Numbered from the stretch's first letter, positions 9,339 to 17,378 are shown. The stretch: DNA of 64,000 nt from Christensenella sp. UBA7703 (GCA_002482505.1 DLGD01000009.1:30445-94444), one strand, 5' to 3'. A program made the numbers and translations. The notes: generated by a model from the sequence alone, not told the origin.

Positions 9339-10199
9339 ATGAAAGAACAAAATTATCTGGATAGTCTCGTCGGCGTGTTTGGACACCCCGCGGCGGAAAA
9401 CCCCGGCGTGGTGATTCAGGAGGCGGCGTTTCGTGCGCTCGGTCTCAACCTCTGGCGGTTTCTAACGATTGACGTTGACCCGGACAAGCTGGAGGACGCA
9501 ATCAAGGGATTGAAGGCATTCAAGATGCGCGGCATCAATTGCACTATTCCGCACAAAATCAACGTGATTCCGTATCTGGATGAACTTTCCGAGAGCGCGC
9601 GGCTGATTGGAGCCGTGAACACCATCGTCAACACGGACGGCAAACTATTCGGCGAGAACACGGACGGCAAGGGTTTCATGGAATCACTCGAGCAAAACGG
9701 AGTTGACCCGAAAGGCAAGAAGATCGTGATTCTCGGCGCGGGTGGAGCCGCGCGCGCGGTCAGCGTGGAGCTTTCGGTCGCGCTGGCGGGCAGCATCACC
9801 ATCGTGAACCGCCCGGAGGACGCACATCTGGCAAAGAGCCTGATGGAACTACTGAACCGGATCATGCCGAACAACGCATTTGTCACATGGGATCATACCT
9901 ATGCGGTGCCCGCGGACACGGACATCCTCGTGAACGCCACATCGATCGGGCTCTATCCCAATGTGGACGACATCCCGAATATCAATCTGGACACGATTCT
10001 GCCGACGATGTTTGTGCAGGACGTGATCCCGAACCCCGCGATCACGCCGTTCCTACGCGCGGCCCAAGCACGCGGTGCACGGTGGAACACCGGCACGGGT
10101 ATGCTGATCAATCAGGCAGCGCTGAACATCGAGATGTGGACAGGCCTCAAACCCGACAAAGCAGTCATGCTGAAAGCCTTGCAAGAGGCGCTGAATTAA
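9339..10199 (+). CDS. AroE-like (shikimate/quinate dehydrogenase family) oxidoreductase
   Basis: This 286-residue protein has the AroE fold. The catalytic Lys (CTIPHK, Lys73) and Asp (ENTDGKGF, Asp109), the nucleotide-binding loop GAGGAARAV and the C-terminal GTGMLINQAA segment are all present. The N-terminal substrate loop is changed: where AroE has a Ser-x-Ser motif that holds the shikimate carboxylate, this protein has AENPGVV (residues 19-25). It therefore probably oxidises or reduces a different cyclic or polyol substrate (inference). The start is ATG 9339 with GGAGGG upstream. It lies in the GRE operon, not near aromatic amino-acid genes, which favours a catabolic role. It is not safe to call it the biosynthetic shikimate dehydrogenase. 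Confidence 0.8.
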   Translation: MKEQNYLDSLVGVFGHPAAENPGVVIQEAAFRALGLNLWRFLTIDVDPDKLEDAIKGLKAFKMRGINCTIPHKINVIPYLDELSESARLIGAVNTIVNTDGKLFGENTDGKGFMESLEQNGVDPKGKKIVILGAGGAARAVSVELSVALAGSITIVNRPEDAHLAKSLMELLNRIMPNNAFVTWDHTYAVPADTDILVNATSIGLYPNVDDIPNINLDTILPTMFVQDVIPNPAITPFLRAAQARGARWNTGTGMLINQAALNIEMWTGLKPDKAVMLKALQEALN

Positions 10200-10290
10200 A
10201 GCTCAGAACCCAATACAAACGCAAAACTTCGCAGCATGAATGGAACCGCATCCGGCAATTGAACCATATAACATGTCTTGTAATGGTGTT

Positions 10291-10328
10291 GGATCAGATG
10301 AAACAAAGCACTTCTCATCGTCTGATCC
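10291..10328. promoter_or_regulatory. Inverted repeat in the 281-base gap before the ABC transporter
   Basis: GGATCAGA (10291-10298) and TCTGATCC (10321-10328) are perfect complements, with TGA/TCA continuing the pairing inside after a three-base bulge. No T-run follows, so it is not a standard terminator. It may be an operator or an RNA structure in the leader of the transporter genes. I found no convincing -35/-10 pair in this gap. Confidence 0.4.
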
Positions 10329-10480
10329 TGCAATGGGCAATAATAAAAACATTCTAGATTAAGAATTCGTATCATCATACCCCAAAGCATCCTTGCGCTG
10401 CTTGCGCACGAACTACGGAATAAGCGGACAATGCAATAAATTGTGTTGTTTGCTTAAATAAAAAGGAGGAAGAAAACAGA

Positions 10481-11452
10481 ATGTACAAAAAGATTCTCGT
10501 ACTGCTCCTAGCGCTCATGATGGTTGTTGGCGTGTTTGCCTGCAAGCCCGCTGCAACGACGGATACCGCCGCCCCCGCGGATGGTGCCAAGACCTACAAA
10601 GCCGCGTTCATCACGCAGGCGCTCTCCAATGAGTCGCAGGCCTATGCGTGGAAACAGTTCCAGCAATACTGCGGCGAATACGGCTTCACCATGGACGTGT
10701 TCGAAGGACAGAACGACGTTCAGAACGAGGCGAAAGCGGTCAGCACCTGCATCGCGCAGGGCTATGACGCCATCTTCATCAACCCGAGCGACATCAACGC
10801 GATCGTTCCGAGCCTGATGGAAGCCAAAGATGCCGGCGTCATCGTCGGCATGTTCTCCTCGGACCTCCCCGCGGAATCGCAGCAGTATCGTGATTTCTTC
10901 TGCGGCGTTGACGACACCATGGCGGGCCAAACCGCTGCCAAGGCGTTCATCGATCATTTCCCGGATGGCGCAACCATCGTTGAAGTCGGCGGCCAGGCTG
11001 GCCACGACGCGCAGATCAAGCGTCACGACGGCTTTGTCAAGGGCATCGAAGGCAGCAAGATCAACCTGCTCGACTCCCAGAACTGCTCCGGCTGGGTCAC
11101 CGCGGACGCGATGGCCATCATGGAAGACTTCATCGTGAAGTATGGCGACCAGATTCAAGGCGTGTTCTGCCATTGGGACAATGGTGCCACCGGCATCATC
11201 GAAGCCCTCAAGAACGCGAACATGAACGATGTGTATCTCGTTGCAGTCGATGGCTGCCGCGCGGGCTATGACCAAGTCAAAGCCGGCACGCAGAGCGTCT
11301 CCATCGGACAGAGCTTCACCAACATGGCAATCCAGAGCCTCAAGTGCGCCCAGGCGAAACTGACTGGTCAGGCATTTGAAGCGGTCAACTTCATCCCGCT
11401 GGATACCGTCACCAAGGATAACGTGGAAACCCTCCCGTATCCGGAATGGTAA
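10481..11452 (+). CDS. Sugar ABC transporter substrate-binding lipoprotein (RbsB-like)
   Basis: This 323-residue protein has a signal peptide of about 20 residues ending in a lipobox (VGVFAC), so it would be lipid-anchored at Cys21 on the outer membrane face. The rest follows the periplasmic-binding-protein fold of the ribose/galactose class: AAFITQALSNESQAYAWKQF at the start of lobe 1, the INPSDINAIVP segment, and LVAVDGCRAGYDQVKAG near the hinge. It binds ligand for the ATPase and two permeases just downstream. AGGAGG (10464-10469) lies 11 bases before ATG. Its position after two GREs and an AroE-like enzyme suggests the ligand is the catabolic substrate, probably a sugar or cyclic polyol (inference). 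Confidence 0.9.
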   Translation: MYKKILVLLLALMMVVGVFACKPAATTDTAAPADGAKTYKAAFITQALSNESQAYAWKQFQQYCGEYGFTMDVFEGQNDVQNEAKAVSTCIAQGYDAIFINPSDINAIVPSLMEAKDAGVIVGMFSSDLPAESQQYRDFFCGVDDTMAGQTAAKAFIDHFPDGATIVEVGGQAGHDAQIKRHDGFVKGIEGSKINLLDSQNCSGWVTADAMAIMEDFIVKYGDQIQGVFCHWDNGATGIIEALKNANMNDVYLVAVDGCRAGYDQVKAGTQSVSIGQSFTNMAIQSLKCAQAKLTGQAFEAVNFIPLDTVTKDNVETLPYPEW

Positions 11453-11475
11453 ACTCGAGTAACCCATAATGCATC

Positions 11476-11514
11476 AAGGCCTGCCCGGCTCTCTTACGGG
11501 AGCCGGGCGGCCTT
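11476..11514 (+). promoter_or_regulatory. Strong intercistronic hairpin between binding protein and ATPase
   Basis: AAGGCC-T-GCCCGGCTC (11476-11491) pairs with GAGCCGGGC-GGCCTT (11500-11514), giving about 15 base pairs with one bulged T. No T-run follows. Such hairpins after binding-protein genes usually protect the upstream mRNA or partly stop transcription, so that binding protein exceeds membrane components. That role here is inference. Confidence 0.7.
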
Positions 11515-11624
11515 CCACTGTTGCTTGCAAGAAAAAAAGCGGGCCACGCCTGCAGCCGCCTTTTTGTGGAATGAAAAGGGTGAAAAGACTGCGCGTGGAG
11601 CGATATTGAAAGGGGAAAAGACGG

Positions 11625-13106
11625 GTGGAAAAGAAGGATTCGGGAATCATCCTTTCCATTAAAGATGTAAGCAAATCGTTCCCCGGCGTGAAAGCGCTGG
11701 ACAATGTCTCAATTGAGATTGCGCGCGGGATTGTGCACGGAATCGTCGGCGAAAACGGCGCGGGGAAATCCACGCTGATGAAGATTCTCTCCGGCGTCTA
11801 CACAAAGGACACCGGCACGATCATCTTTGACGGGGAAACGATTGAACATACGACTCCGATTGAGTCTCTCAACCGGGGGCTGAGCATCATCTATCAGGAG
11901 TTTAATCTCGTGAACACCATGAGCGTCGGCGAGAACATCTTTCTCGGACGCTTTGCGCAGATGCACGGCATGCGCGGCACGCACGCGGAGGCGCGAAAAC
12001 TCCTCGATAGTATTGGTTGCTCGATTGACACGCGAACGCTGGTTGGCGACCTCTCCGCTGCCGAAAAGCAGATGGTTGAGATCACAAAAGCGCTCTCGTT
12101 TCAAAGCAAGCTGATCATCATGGACGAGCCCAGCAGTTCACTCACCAGTGACGAGCTCAAACAGCTCTTTACGATCATTGGAGATTTGAAAACGCGTGGC
12201 GTATCCATCATCTACATCAGCCATAAGTTGGATGAAATTTTTGAGCTTTGCGATATCGTAACCGTCATGCGCGACGGGCACGTGATCGACACAAAGCCGG
12301 TCGGCGAGTTGACCCGTGCGGATATGATCACAAAGATGGTCGGCCGCTCGATTGAACACGAATACCCCGAGCGTCCGCGCTGTGCAGGCGAAACGCTGAT
12401 GGAGGTACGCTCGATCAATACGCATAAGCTGCACGATATCTCCTTCGATCTCAAGCGCGGCGAGATCCTCGGGCTCGTCGGCCTTGTTGGCGCGGGGCGC
12501 ACGGAGATCGTCCGCGCGATCTGCGGCGCGGACAAGGCAAAAGGGCACCATGTCGCGATTGGCGGCAAGCCGGTGAGAATCAAGAAGCCTGCCGATGCAA
12601 AGAAACTCGGTATCGGACTTGTGCCGGAAGATCGCAAGCTGCAAGGACTTGTGCTGCGCTTCTCGGTGCAGAGCAATATCGTCATGGCGAGCCTCGACAG
12701 CATGACGAAGTTTGGGTTTGTCGATTCCTCCAAGGAAAAAGGCATTGCCGAACGGCAGATCAGCAACCTTGGCGTCAAAACACCGTCCACACAGACCAGC
12801 GTGCTCAGCCTCTCCGGCGGCAACCAGCAAAAGTGCGTCGTCGGCAGGTGGCTGGAGATCAACCCGCAGATTCTCATCATGGACGAACCAACGCGCGGCA
12901 TCGATGTCGGCGCGAAATATGAAATCTATGTGCTGATGAAGCAGGTTGTGGAAAACGGCGGATCGATCATTATGATCTCCTCCGAATTGCCGGAAGTGCT
13001 GAATATGAGTAATCGCGTTTTGACCATCTGCGAAGGCCGCATCACCGGGGAATTCAACCCGGAAACGGTGTCCGCGCAGACGATCATGGACAGCGCGATC
13101 GGTTGA
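11625..13106 (+). CDS. Sugar ABC transporter ATP-binding protein (RbsA/MglA type)
   Basis: This 493-residue protein has two fused nucleotide-binding domains. The first has Walker A GENGAGKST (about residue 41), a signature LSAAEKQMVEI and Walker B LIIMDEPSSSL. The second has a degenerate Walker A (LVGAGRTEIV), signature LSGGNQQK and Walker B ILIMDEPTRGID. A strong site and a weak site are normal for this family. The start is GTG at 11625 with AAAGGGG upstream; the next codons match the family N-terminus. It powers uptake together with the binding protein before it and the two permeases after it, 15 bases downstream. Confidence 0.95.
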   Translation: MEKKDSGIILSIKDVSKSFPGVKALDNVSIEIARGIVHGIVGENGAGKSTLMKILSGVYTKDTGTIIFDGETIEHTTPIESLNRGLSIIYQEFNLVNTMSVGENIFLGRFAQMHGMRGTHAEARKLLDSIGCSIDTRTLVGDLSAAEKQMVEITKALSFQSKLIIMDEPSSSLTSDELKQLFTIIGDLKTRGVSIIYISHKLDEIFELCDIVTVMRDGHVIDTKPVGELTRADMITKMVGRSIEHEYPERPRCAGETLMEVRSINTHKLHDISFDLKRGEILGLVGLVGAGRTEIVRAICGADKAKGHHVAIGGKPVRIKKPADAKKLGIGLVPEDRKLQGLVLRFSVQSNIVMASLDSMTKFGFVDSSKEKGIAERQISNLGVKTPSTQTSVLSLSGGNQQKCVVGRWLEINPQILIMDEPTRGIDVGAKYEIYVLMKQVVENGGSIIMISSELPEVLNMSNRVLTICEGRITGEFNPETVSAQTIMDSAIG

Positions 13107-13121
13107 CGGGAGGGGAACAGT

Positions 13122-14084
13122 ATGACAAAACGATTCAGTTTCAAGCAGTTTTTGCTGAACTATCTGGTTCTCGTCGCGATTGTGCTTTTGGTCATCATCA
13201 CGATTATTGTGGAACCGAAGTTCCTTTCGCCGGAGAACCTGACCAACATCATGCGCCAGTTCGGTCCGCTGAGCTTTGTGTCCTTGGGGATGACGTTCGT
13301 CATCATCGGCGGATTCATTGACCTCTCTGTTGCGGGTATCATCTCGCTCGTCGCGGTGGTCACCGTTTCGCTGATCGATCCGCTGGGACAGATTCCCGCG
13401 CTGATCATCGGCATTGGTCTTGGCGCATTCTTGGGTTTCCTCAACAGCATGGTGCTTATCTCCGCCGGCGCGCTGACGCAGGCCGAGGCGCTGTTTATCA
13501 CCTATGGCATGAGCGCGGTGTATAGCGCGGTTGCGTTGATCTATACCGACGGCGCGACGCAACACATGAGCTGGCTGCAAGGCAATCAAAGCGTGTTTAG
13601 CGCGATCGGCTCCGGTACGGTTGGCATTCTTTCGGTTTCGTTTCTGGTCTTCCTCGTTTCGCTTGGCGCGCTGTGGGTGTTCCACAACAAAACCTACAAC
13701 GGCAGAGCGATCAGTTATACGGGCGGAAACAAAGTCGCGGCGGAGCTTTCCGGTATCCCGATCAAACGCAGCGTGATCTTGATCTATACGATCTGCGGCT
13801 TGATGTCGGCCATCGGCGCGGTGGTGCTCTTCTCCCGCATCACAACCGCTGCACCGATCATCGGCAAAGGCTATGAAACCAACGCGATTCTCTCCGTCGT
13901 CGTCGGCGGAACGACGCTCAAAGGCGGTAAGGGCAGCGTGCTAAGAACCGTTCTGGGCGTGCTGCTGATCACGCTGATGTCAAACTGCATGAACCTGCTC
14001 GGCGTTTCGCCATACATGCAGGTCGTGCTCAAGGGTGCGATTCTGGTTGTTGCCATCTGGCTCGACAACCGGAAAGAGCAATAA
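13122..14084 (+). CDS. Sugar ABC transporter permease (RbsC-like), first
   Basis: This 320-residue integral membrane protein has about eight to ten hydrophobic helices. It carries the family segment GMTFVIIGGFIDLSVAGI and the C-terminal VVVGGTTLKGGKGS loop typical of branched-sugar (ribose/xylose/AI-2 class) permeases. GGGAGGGG lies before ATG 13122. The gene is 15 bases after the ATPase and 12 bases before a second permease, so the pore is probably a heterodimer. Confidence 0.93.
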   Translation: MTKRFSFKQFLLNYLVLVAIVLLVIITIIVEPKFLSPENLTNIMRQFGPLSFVSLGMTFVIIGGFIDLSVAGIISLVAVVTVSLIDPLGQIPALIIGIGLGAFLGFLNSMVLISAGALTQAEALFITYGMSAVYSAVALIYTDGATQHMSWLQGNQSVFSAIGSGTVGILSVSFLVFLVSLGALWVFHNKTYNGRAISYTGGNKVAAELSGIPIKRSVILIYTICGLMSAIGAVVLFSRITTAAPIIGKGYETNAILSVVVGGTTLKGGKGSVLRTVLGVLLITLMSNCMNLLGVSPYMQVVLKGAILVVAIWLDNRKEQ

Positions 14085-14096
14085 GGGGGTAGCGGT

Positions 14097-15071
14097 ATGC
14101 AAACAACTTTCGCGGCATTCGGGAAACGCTCGTTGCGTGCTCTTACCCGGCAGAAGGCGGTCATCGCGATTCTTGCGATGCTGGTTCTGATGCTGTTCTT
14201 TAAGACAAACTTCTATACGAGCTATAACCTTCTCAACATACTCAAGGACGCGGCTGTCAACGAGATCATCGCCTTTGGCGTGACGCTGACGGTCATTGCG
14301 GCGGGGTGCGATCTCTCCGTCGGCGGGGTCATGTGCCTGAGCGGCATTGTTTCGATTCAGCTGATCAACAGCGGCATGAACATGTGGCTTGCAATCCTCC
14401 TCGCCGTGCTTTGCGGAGCATTGGTCGGCTTTGTCAACGGCTTCCTCGTGGTACAGCAAAAGACAGAGGCGTTTATCATCACGCTCGGCACGGGCATGCT
14501 CATCAAGGGCATCAACCAGCAGATCACAGACGCGCACCCGGTCTCCTGCACCAACATGGAGTTTATGAAGATCGCCAACGGCAAGCTCGGCGGCGTGATT
14601 CCAAACCTTGCGCTGTATATGATCGTGATCGGGCTCTTGGTCTATGCGCTTTTGAGGTATACCAGCTACGGCAGAAACCTTTACGCGCTGGGCGGGGACT
14701 ATGACGTCGCCAAATATTCCGGCATCAATGTCGTGACCACCAAGTGGGTCGCGTTCGTGCTCAGCGGTGCGCTGGCGGCAGTTGCGGGCGTGCTGCTCAG
14801 CAGCAAGCTCAACACGGGTTCGAGCATCTATGGCGACGACACGGCGCTGATGGTCAACTGCGGCGTCGTGGTCGGCGGAACAAGCTTTGCCGGAGGCGTC
14901 GGCGGCATCCTCCAGAGTTTCATAGGACTCATGGTGCTGCAACTGCTGACCAACTGCATGAACATGCTCGGCATCGCGCCATATCTACAGCAGGTCTGCC
15001 AGGGTGTCGTCATCGTTGCGATCATTTGGCTTGACTGCTATGGCAGAAAACGTAAGCGCGAGGATGTATAA
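14097..15071 (+). CDS. Sugar ABC transporter permease (RbsC-like), second
   Basis: This 324-residue membrane protein is a paralogue of the preceding permease. It has the segment FGVTLTVIAAGCDLSVGGVM and the loop VVVGGTSFAGGVGG. AAGGGGG precedes ATG 14097. It is the last gene of the transporter unit. Two different permeases with one double ATPase are common in the AI-2/autoinducer and some sugar importers, where the two subunits form one channel. Confidence 0.93.
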   Translation: MQTTFAAFGKRSLRALTRQKAVIAILAMLVLMLFFKTNFYTSYNLLNILKDAAVNEIIAFGVTLTVIAAGCDLSVGGVMCLSGIVSIQLINSGMNMWLAILLAVLCGALVGFVNGFLVVQQKTEAFIITLGTGMLIKGINQQITDAHPVSCTNMEFMKIANGKLGGVIPNLALYMIVIGLLVYALLRYTSYGRNLYALGGDYDVAKYSGINVVTTKWVAFVLSGALAAVAGVLLSSKLNTGSSIYGDDTALMVNCGVVVGGTSFAGGVGGILQSFIGLMVLQLLTNCMNMLGIAPYLQQVCQGVVIVAIIWLDCYGRKRKREDV

Positions 15072-15110
15072 ACCCTCCGCAATTCCATAACCCGAATCGA
15101 TTCCCGAACA

Positions 15111-15143
15111 GCAACGCCGCCGTATTTCTCCCGGCGGCGTTGC
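15111..15143. terminator. Perfect 12-bp hairpin after the transporter operon
   Basis: GCAACGCCGCCG (15111-15122) and CGGCGGCGTTGC (15132-15143) are perfectly complementary with a nine-base loop. There is no T-run, so termination would be weak or factor-assisted; it may mainly protect the 3' end. It stands 40 bases after the last permease stop. Confidence 0.55.
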
Positions 15144-15206
15144 CATAGGCGGTTGCCAATCATCAAAAATATAACTTCATAAAACGGTTCGCGAATCACT
15201 TCGCTG

Positions 15207-15215
15207 TGGTATACT
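15207..15215 (+). promoter_or_regulatory. Extended -10 promoter for EFR1 gene
   Basis: TGG-TATACT (15207-15215) is an extended -10 box. The -35 region (TTCGCG at 15188-15193, 16 bases upstream) is poor, as expected when TGn is present. The next gene starts 95 bases downstream. Confidence 0.5.
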
Positions 15216-15309
15216 CATTTGTATCGGGTAAAACGCAGATTGTCTTTTAGGAATCTGGTTCAACCGATTTTTCCAAAAAAAAGTCACCCACAAGGAAAGG
15301 CGCAGCGTA

Positions 15310-16059
15310 ATGATCTATTATTTTTCCGGCACAGGAAATTCAAAATGGATCGCAGAGGAGCTTGCCCGACGCACCGGCGACGAGGTAACGAACCTTGCGG
15401 AGTTCATAAATGACGGTCCTGCGAGCGTTTTTGCGGGCATGGATGAAACCATCGGCATCGTGTTTCCGATCTATGCCTGGGGTGCGCCGTTGATTGTTGA
15501 GCGTTTTTGCCAGAGCATCACGTTGGCTCCCGGCGCGTTTGCCTTTGCTGTGTGTTCCTGTGGGGATGAGGCGGGGCGCGCGATGAAACGGTTCAAGAAA
15601 TTCTATGCCTATCAGAGCGCATGGTCACTTGCAATGCCGAATAACTATGTCGTCGGATTTGATGTCGATAGCTCCGAATTGGAACAAAAAAAGATCCATG
15701 CCGCGCGTGAAAAAATCGAATCCATCGCGCAGGCTGTGCTTTCGCATACGAACGTATATGATGTGCATGAAGGCGCGGGTGCGGGTGTGAAAACCGCGCT
15801 TGTGCGACCGATGTTCAACACGTTTGCCCGCGCAACGAAACACTTTTCTGTGGATGAAACCTGCAACGGGTGCGGACTTTGCGCACGTATTTGCCCGATT
15901 CGGGCAATCGCGATGGAAGGCGGCAAACCCGCTTGGGTCAGAAAGCATTGCACACAATGCCTGGGGTGCATCAACCGCTGCCCACAGCGAGCGATTCAAT
16001 ACGGCACGGGTACGACAAAGCGCGGACGATACTATTTCCCGTCAACACAAAAAGACTAG
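15310..16059 (+). CDS. EFR1 family flavodoxin-ferredoxin fusion protein
   Basis: This 249-residue cytoplasmic redox protein has an N-terminal flavodoxin-like domain (MIYYFSGTGNSKWIAEELA, the FMN phosphate loop) and a C-terminal 2x[4Fe-4S] ferredoxin (CNGCGLCARICP, about residue 185, and CTQCLGCINRCP, about residue 214). This order defines the EFR1 family of anaerobic Clostridia. The electron partner is not known. AAGGAAAGG precedes ATG 15310. The gene stands alone with its own promoter after the ABC operon and need not belong to that pathway, although radical enzymes need reductant for activation. Confidence 0.9.
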   Translation: MIYYFSGTGNSKWIAEELARRTGDEVTNLAEFINDGPASVFAGMDETIGIVFPIYAWGAPLIVERFCQSITLAPGAFAFAVCSCGDEAGRAMKRFKKFYAYQSAWSLAMPNNYVVGFDVDSSELEQKKIHAAREKIESIAQAVLSHTNVYDVHEGAGAGVKTALVRPMFNTFARATKHFSVDETCNGCGLCARICPIRAIAMEGGKPAWVRKHCTQCLGCINRCPQRAIQYGTGTTKRGRYYFPSTQKD

Positions 16060-16419
16060 AAACCCCTGCGAAAACCCTGCTTTCCTTTTCGAAATTGTGA
16101 CGCGGTAAGAACCCGGATTACAAACGAACACCCTGCGCTTTCCGCTTTGGTTCATGGATTGACGAAAAGACGGAACAATCGTTTTGTTAACGAACGGATC
16201 GACCCTTAATTTTGCGTTTTCCCTCGAAAGGCGCTTCTTTTTTTCACTTCGTTTTGGCTTTAAACTGACAGCCAGAAGGCAAAGACCGTTACATAATCAT
16301 TTCCATATGCGTTCTTTTTCTTGCGCATGCATATCACAGCGGATATAATGAATGCAGATGGCATAAACTTGCAACCGATCAAGAACGGACGCAAGAAACC
16401 GACGGAACAGGAGAATAGA
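16060..16419. other. Gene-free 360-base gap with a clear promoter
   Basis: No open frame here resembles a gene. The useful signal is a promoter with TTGCGC (16321-16326), 17 bases, and TATAAT (16344-16349), followed by a leader of about 65 bases to the next start codon. The remainder is AT-rich without a recognisable terminator or structured RNA. Confidence 0.7.
16321..16349 (+). promoter_or_regulatory. Sigma-70/SigA promoter for the signalling block
   Basis: TTGCGC (16321-16326) and a perfect TATAAT (16344-16349) are spaced by 17 bases. It would transcribe the unrecognised gene at 16420 and perhaps the 25-aa ORF and HD-GYP gene beyond. Confidence 0.75.
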
Positions 16420-17058
16420 ATGGACGGACTACACGGAACCGCGAACGACTGGCAATCCCTGATTTCGAAGCTCAATGGAGTCTATGCCTCACATGTTGTG
16501 TTTTCGGAGATGCAGGAACCGATTGAGATTCACGTATTGGCTAGCAACCGCCGCAATGTAAAGTCCATCGTTCGAGATGTTCAGTCTGCGGTCTCCGCGC
16601 GCTATGGAATCGATGTGGATTATCACATCATCAGCGTGGCGCAGGTGTCTTCCAACATTATCTCCGGCATGGGGTTCCGGCTGATCTATTCAGGCATCAG
16701 CATGCGCTCCTCCGGCAAAGAGGTGGAAGTTTCCGTCGTTCTCGCGCGCGAGGAAGAACGTTTCACAGGAACCGCCATCGGCAGCGCGATTCCGTTTTCG
16801 CGGATGCGCTGCATCGCGCAGGCGACGCTGGACGCGGTGAAAGTCTGTACCGGTGGGGCGGCTTTTTTTGAACTCGCAAGCGTCGAGGTGATCCAGTCCA
16901 ACGGACGCGCAATCGTTGTTTCTCAGGTTTATTGTTTGCCTGAGAATACGCCGCTGATCGGCTGCGTCTATGCAGAGCCGGATCAGGACGCGGCCGTTGC
17001 GCAGAGTGTTTTGGACGCGATTAACCGCAAACTGGAAATCTATACCCAGGAAGCGTAA
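16420..17058 (+). CDS. Uncharacterised soluble protein next to c-di-GMP genes
   Basis: This 212-residue protein has no signal peptide or membrane helix. The first part contains a segment IEIHVLASNRRNVKSIVRDV followed by YGIDVDYHIISVAQ, which looks like an alpha/beta domain with conserved positions. The second half (from about residue 105) is a possible repeat of a similar fold: it has FTGTAIGSAIPFSRMRCIAQ, then a strand-helix pattern ending in a pair of strands. I do not recognise a catalytic motif. I chose ATG 16420 because AGGAG (16409-16413) lies six bases upstream; an earlier frame opening at 16321 runs through the promoter and is not used. The neighbours are HD-GYP and GGDEF proteins, so a regulatory role is possible but unproven. 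Confidence 0.6.
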   Translation: MDGLHGTANDWQSLISKLNGVYASHVVFSEMQEPIEIHVLASNRRNVKSIVRDVQSAVSARYGIDVDYHIISVAQVSSNIISGMGFRLIYSGISMRSSGKEVEVSVVLAREEERFTGTAIGSAIPFSRMRCIAQATLDAVKVCTGGAAFFELASVEVIQSNGRAIVVSQVYCLPENTPLIGCVYAEPDQDAAVAQSVLDAINRKLEIYTQEA

Positions 17059-17154
17059 AGCGCGCGCGGTTATCTGCCTTTCGTAACAAAGGCAGCGCAC
17101 ACTAGACAAGAACGTTGTTATTTGAAAAGTTAACAGGTCCGGCAATAGCGTAGC

Positions 17155-17210
17155 GGATATAGCCTGTTCGATTAGCGAAGAACAGAGTCCATAAAAAGGA
17201 GGCTATATCC
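17155..17210 (+). promoter_or_regulatory. Hairpin that buries the ribosome-binding site of a 25-aa ORF
   Basis: GGATATAGCCT (17155-17165) pairs perfectly with AGGCTATATCC (17200-17210), an 11-bp stem. Inside it, CTGTTCG and the later CGAAGAACAG can form a second helix. The outer stem covers the 3' part of the AGGAGG at 17197-17202. In this fold translation of the ORF at 17213 would be blocked. It could be an RNA thermometer, riboswitch or protein-responsive leader. The sequence does not match the c-di-GMP-I (GEMM) consensus as I remember it. Confidence 0.6.
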
Positions 17211-17212
17211 AC

Positions 17213-17290
17213 ATGAAGAAAATCCTCATGGCGCTCGCATCTCTGGCTGCTTTGGTTTTGGCAAGCGGCGCGTACTTCTACGTCAGATAA
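17213..17290 (+). CDS. 25-residue hydrophobic small protein
   Basis: ATG at 17213 follows AGGAGG (17197-17202) by 10 bases, one of the best ribosome-binding sites in the window. The product is MKKILMALASLAALVLASGA plus five residues (YFYVR): a basic N-terminus and one hydrophobic helix, so a membrane microprotein or a signal-like leader peptide. It sits 89 bases before the HD-GYP gene. It may be a regulatory membrane peptide or a translated leader that controls the next gene. I know no named family. Confidence 0.55.
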   Translation: MKKILMALASLAALVLASGAYFYVR

Positions 17291-17378
17291 GACCAGTTGA
17301 ACGCTGAGCAACAATTCTGGATTTCGCCGGGCCTGTTACCATTTTTTTGTATCAGTCGCCAAGAGGGTCTCGTAAACA

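Noticed and set aside
15111..15143. Attenuator control of the EFR1 gene
   Set aside because: The hairpin has no competing antiterminator and no T-run, and the EFR1 gene has its own promoter downstream of it.
16321..16419. In-frame 5' extension of the unknown gene
   Set aside because: It covers the -35/-10 promoter (16321-16349), and AGGAG sits six bases before ATG 16420.
17059..17212. c-di-GMP riboswitch (GEMM-I/II) before the HD-GYP gene
   Set aside because: The conserved GEMM core was not found; I report only the hairpin that covers the ribosome-binding site.
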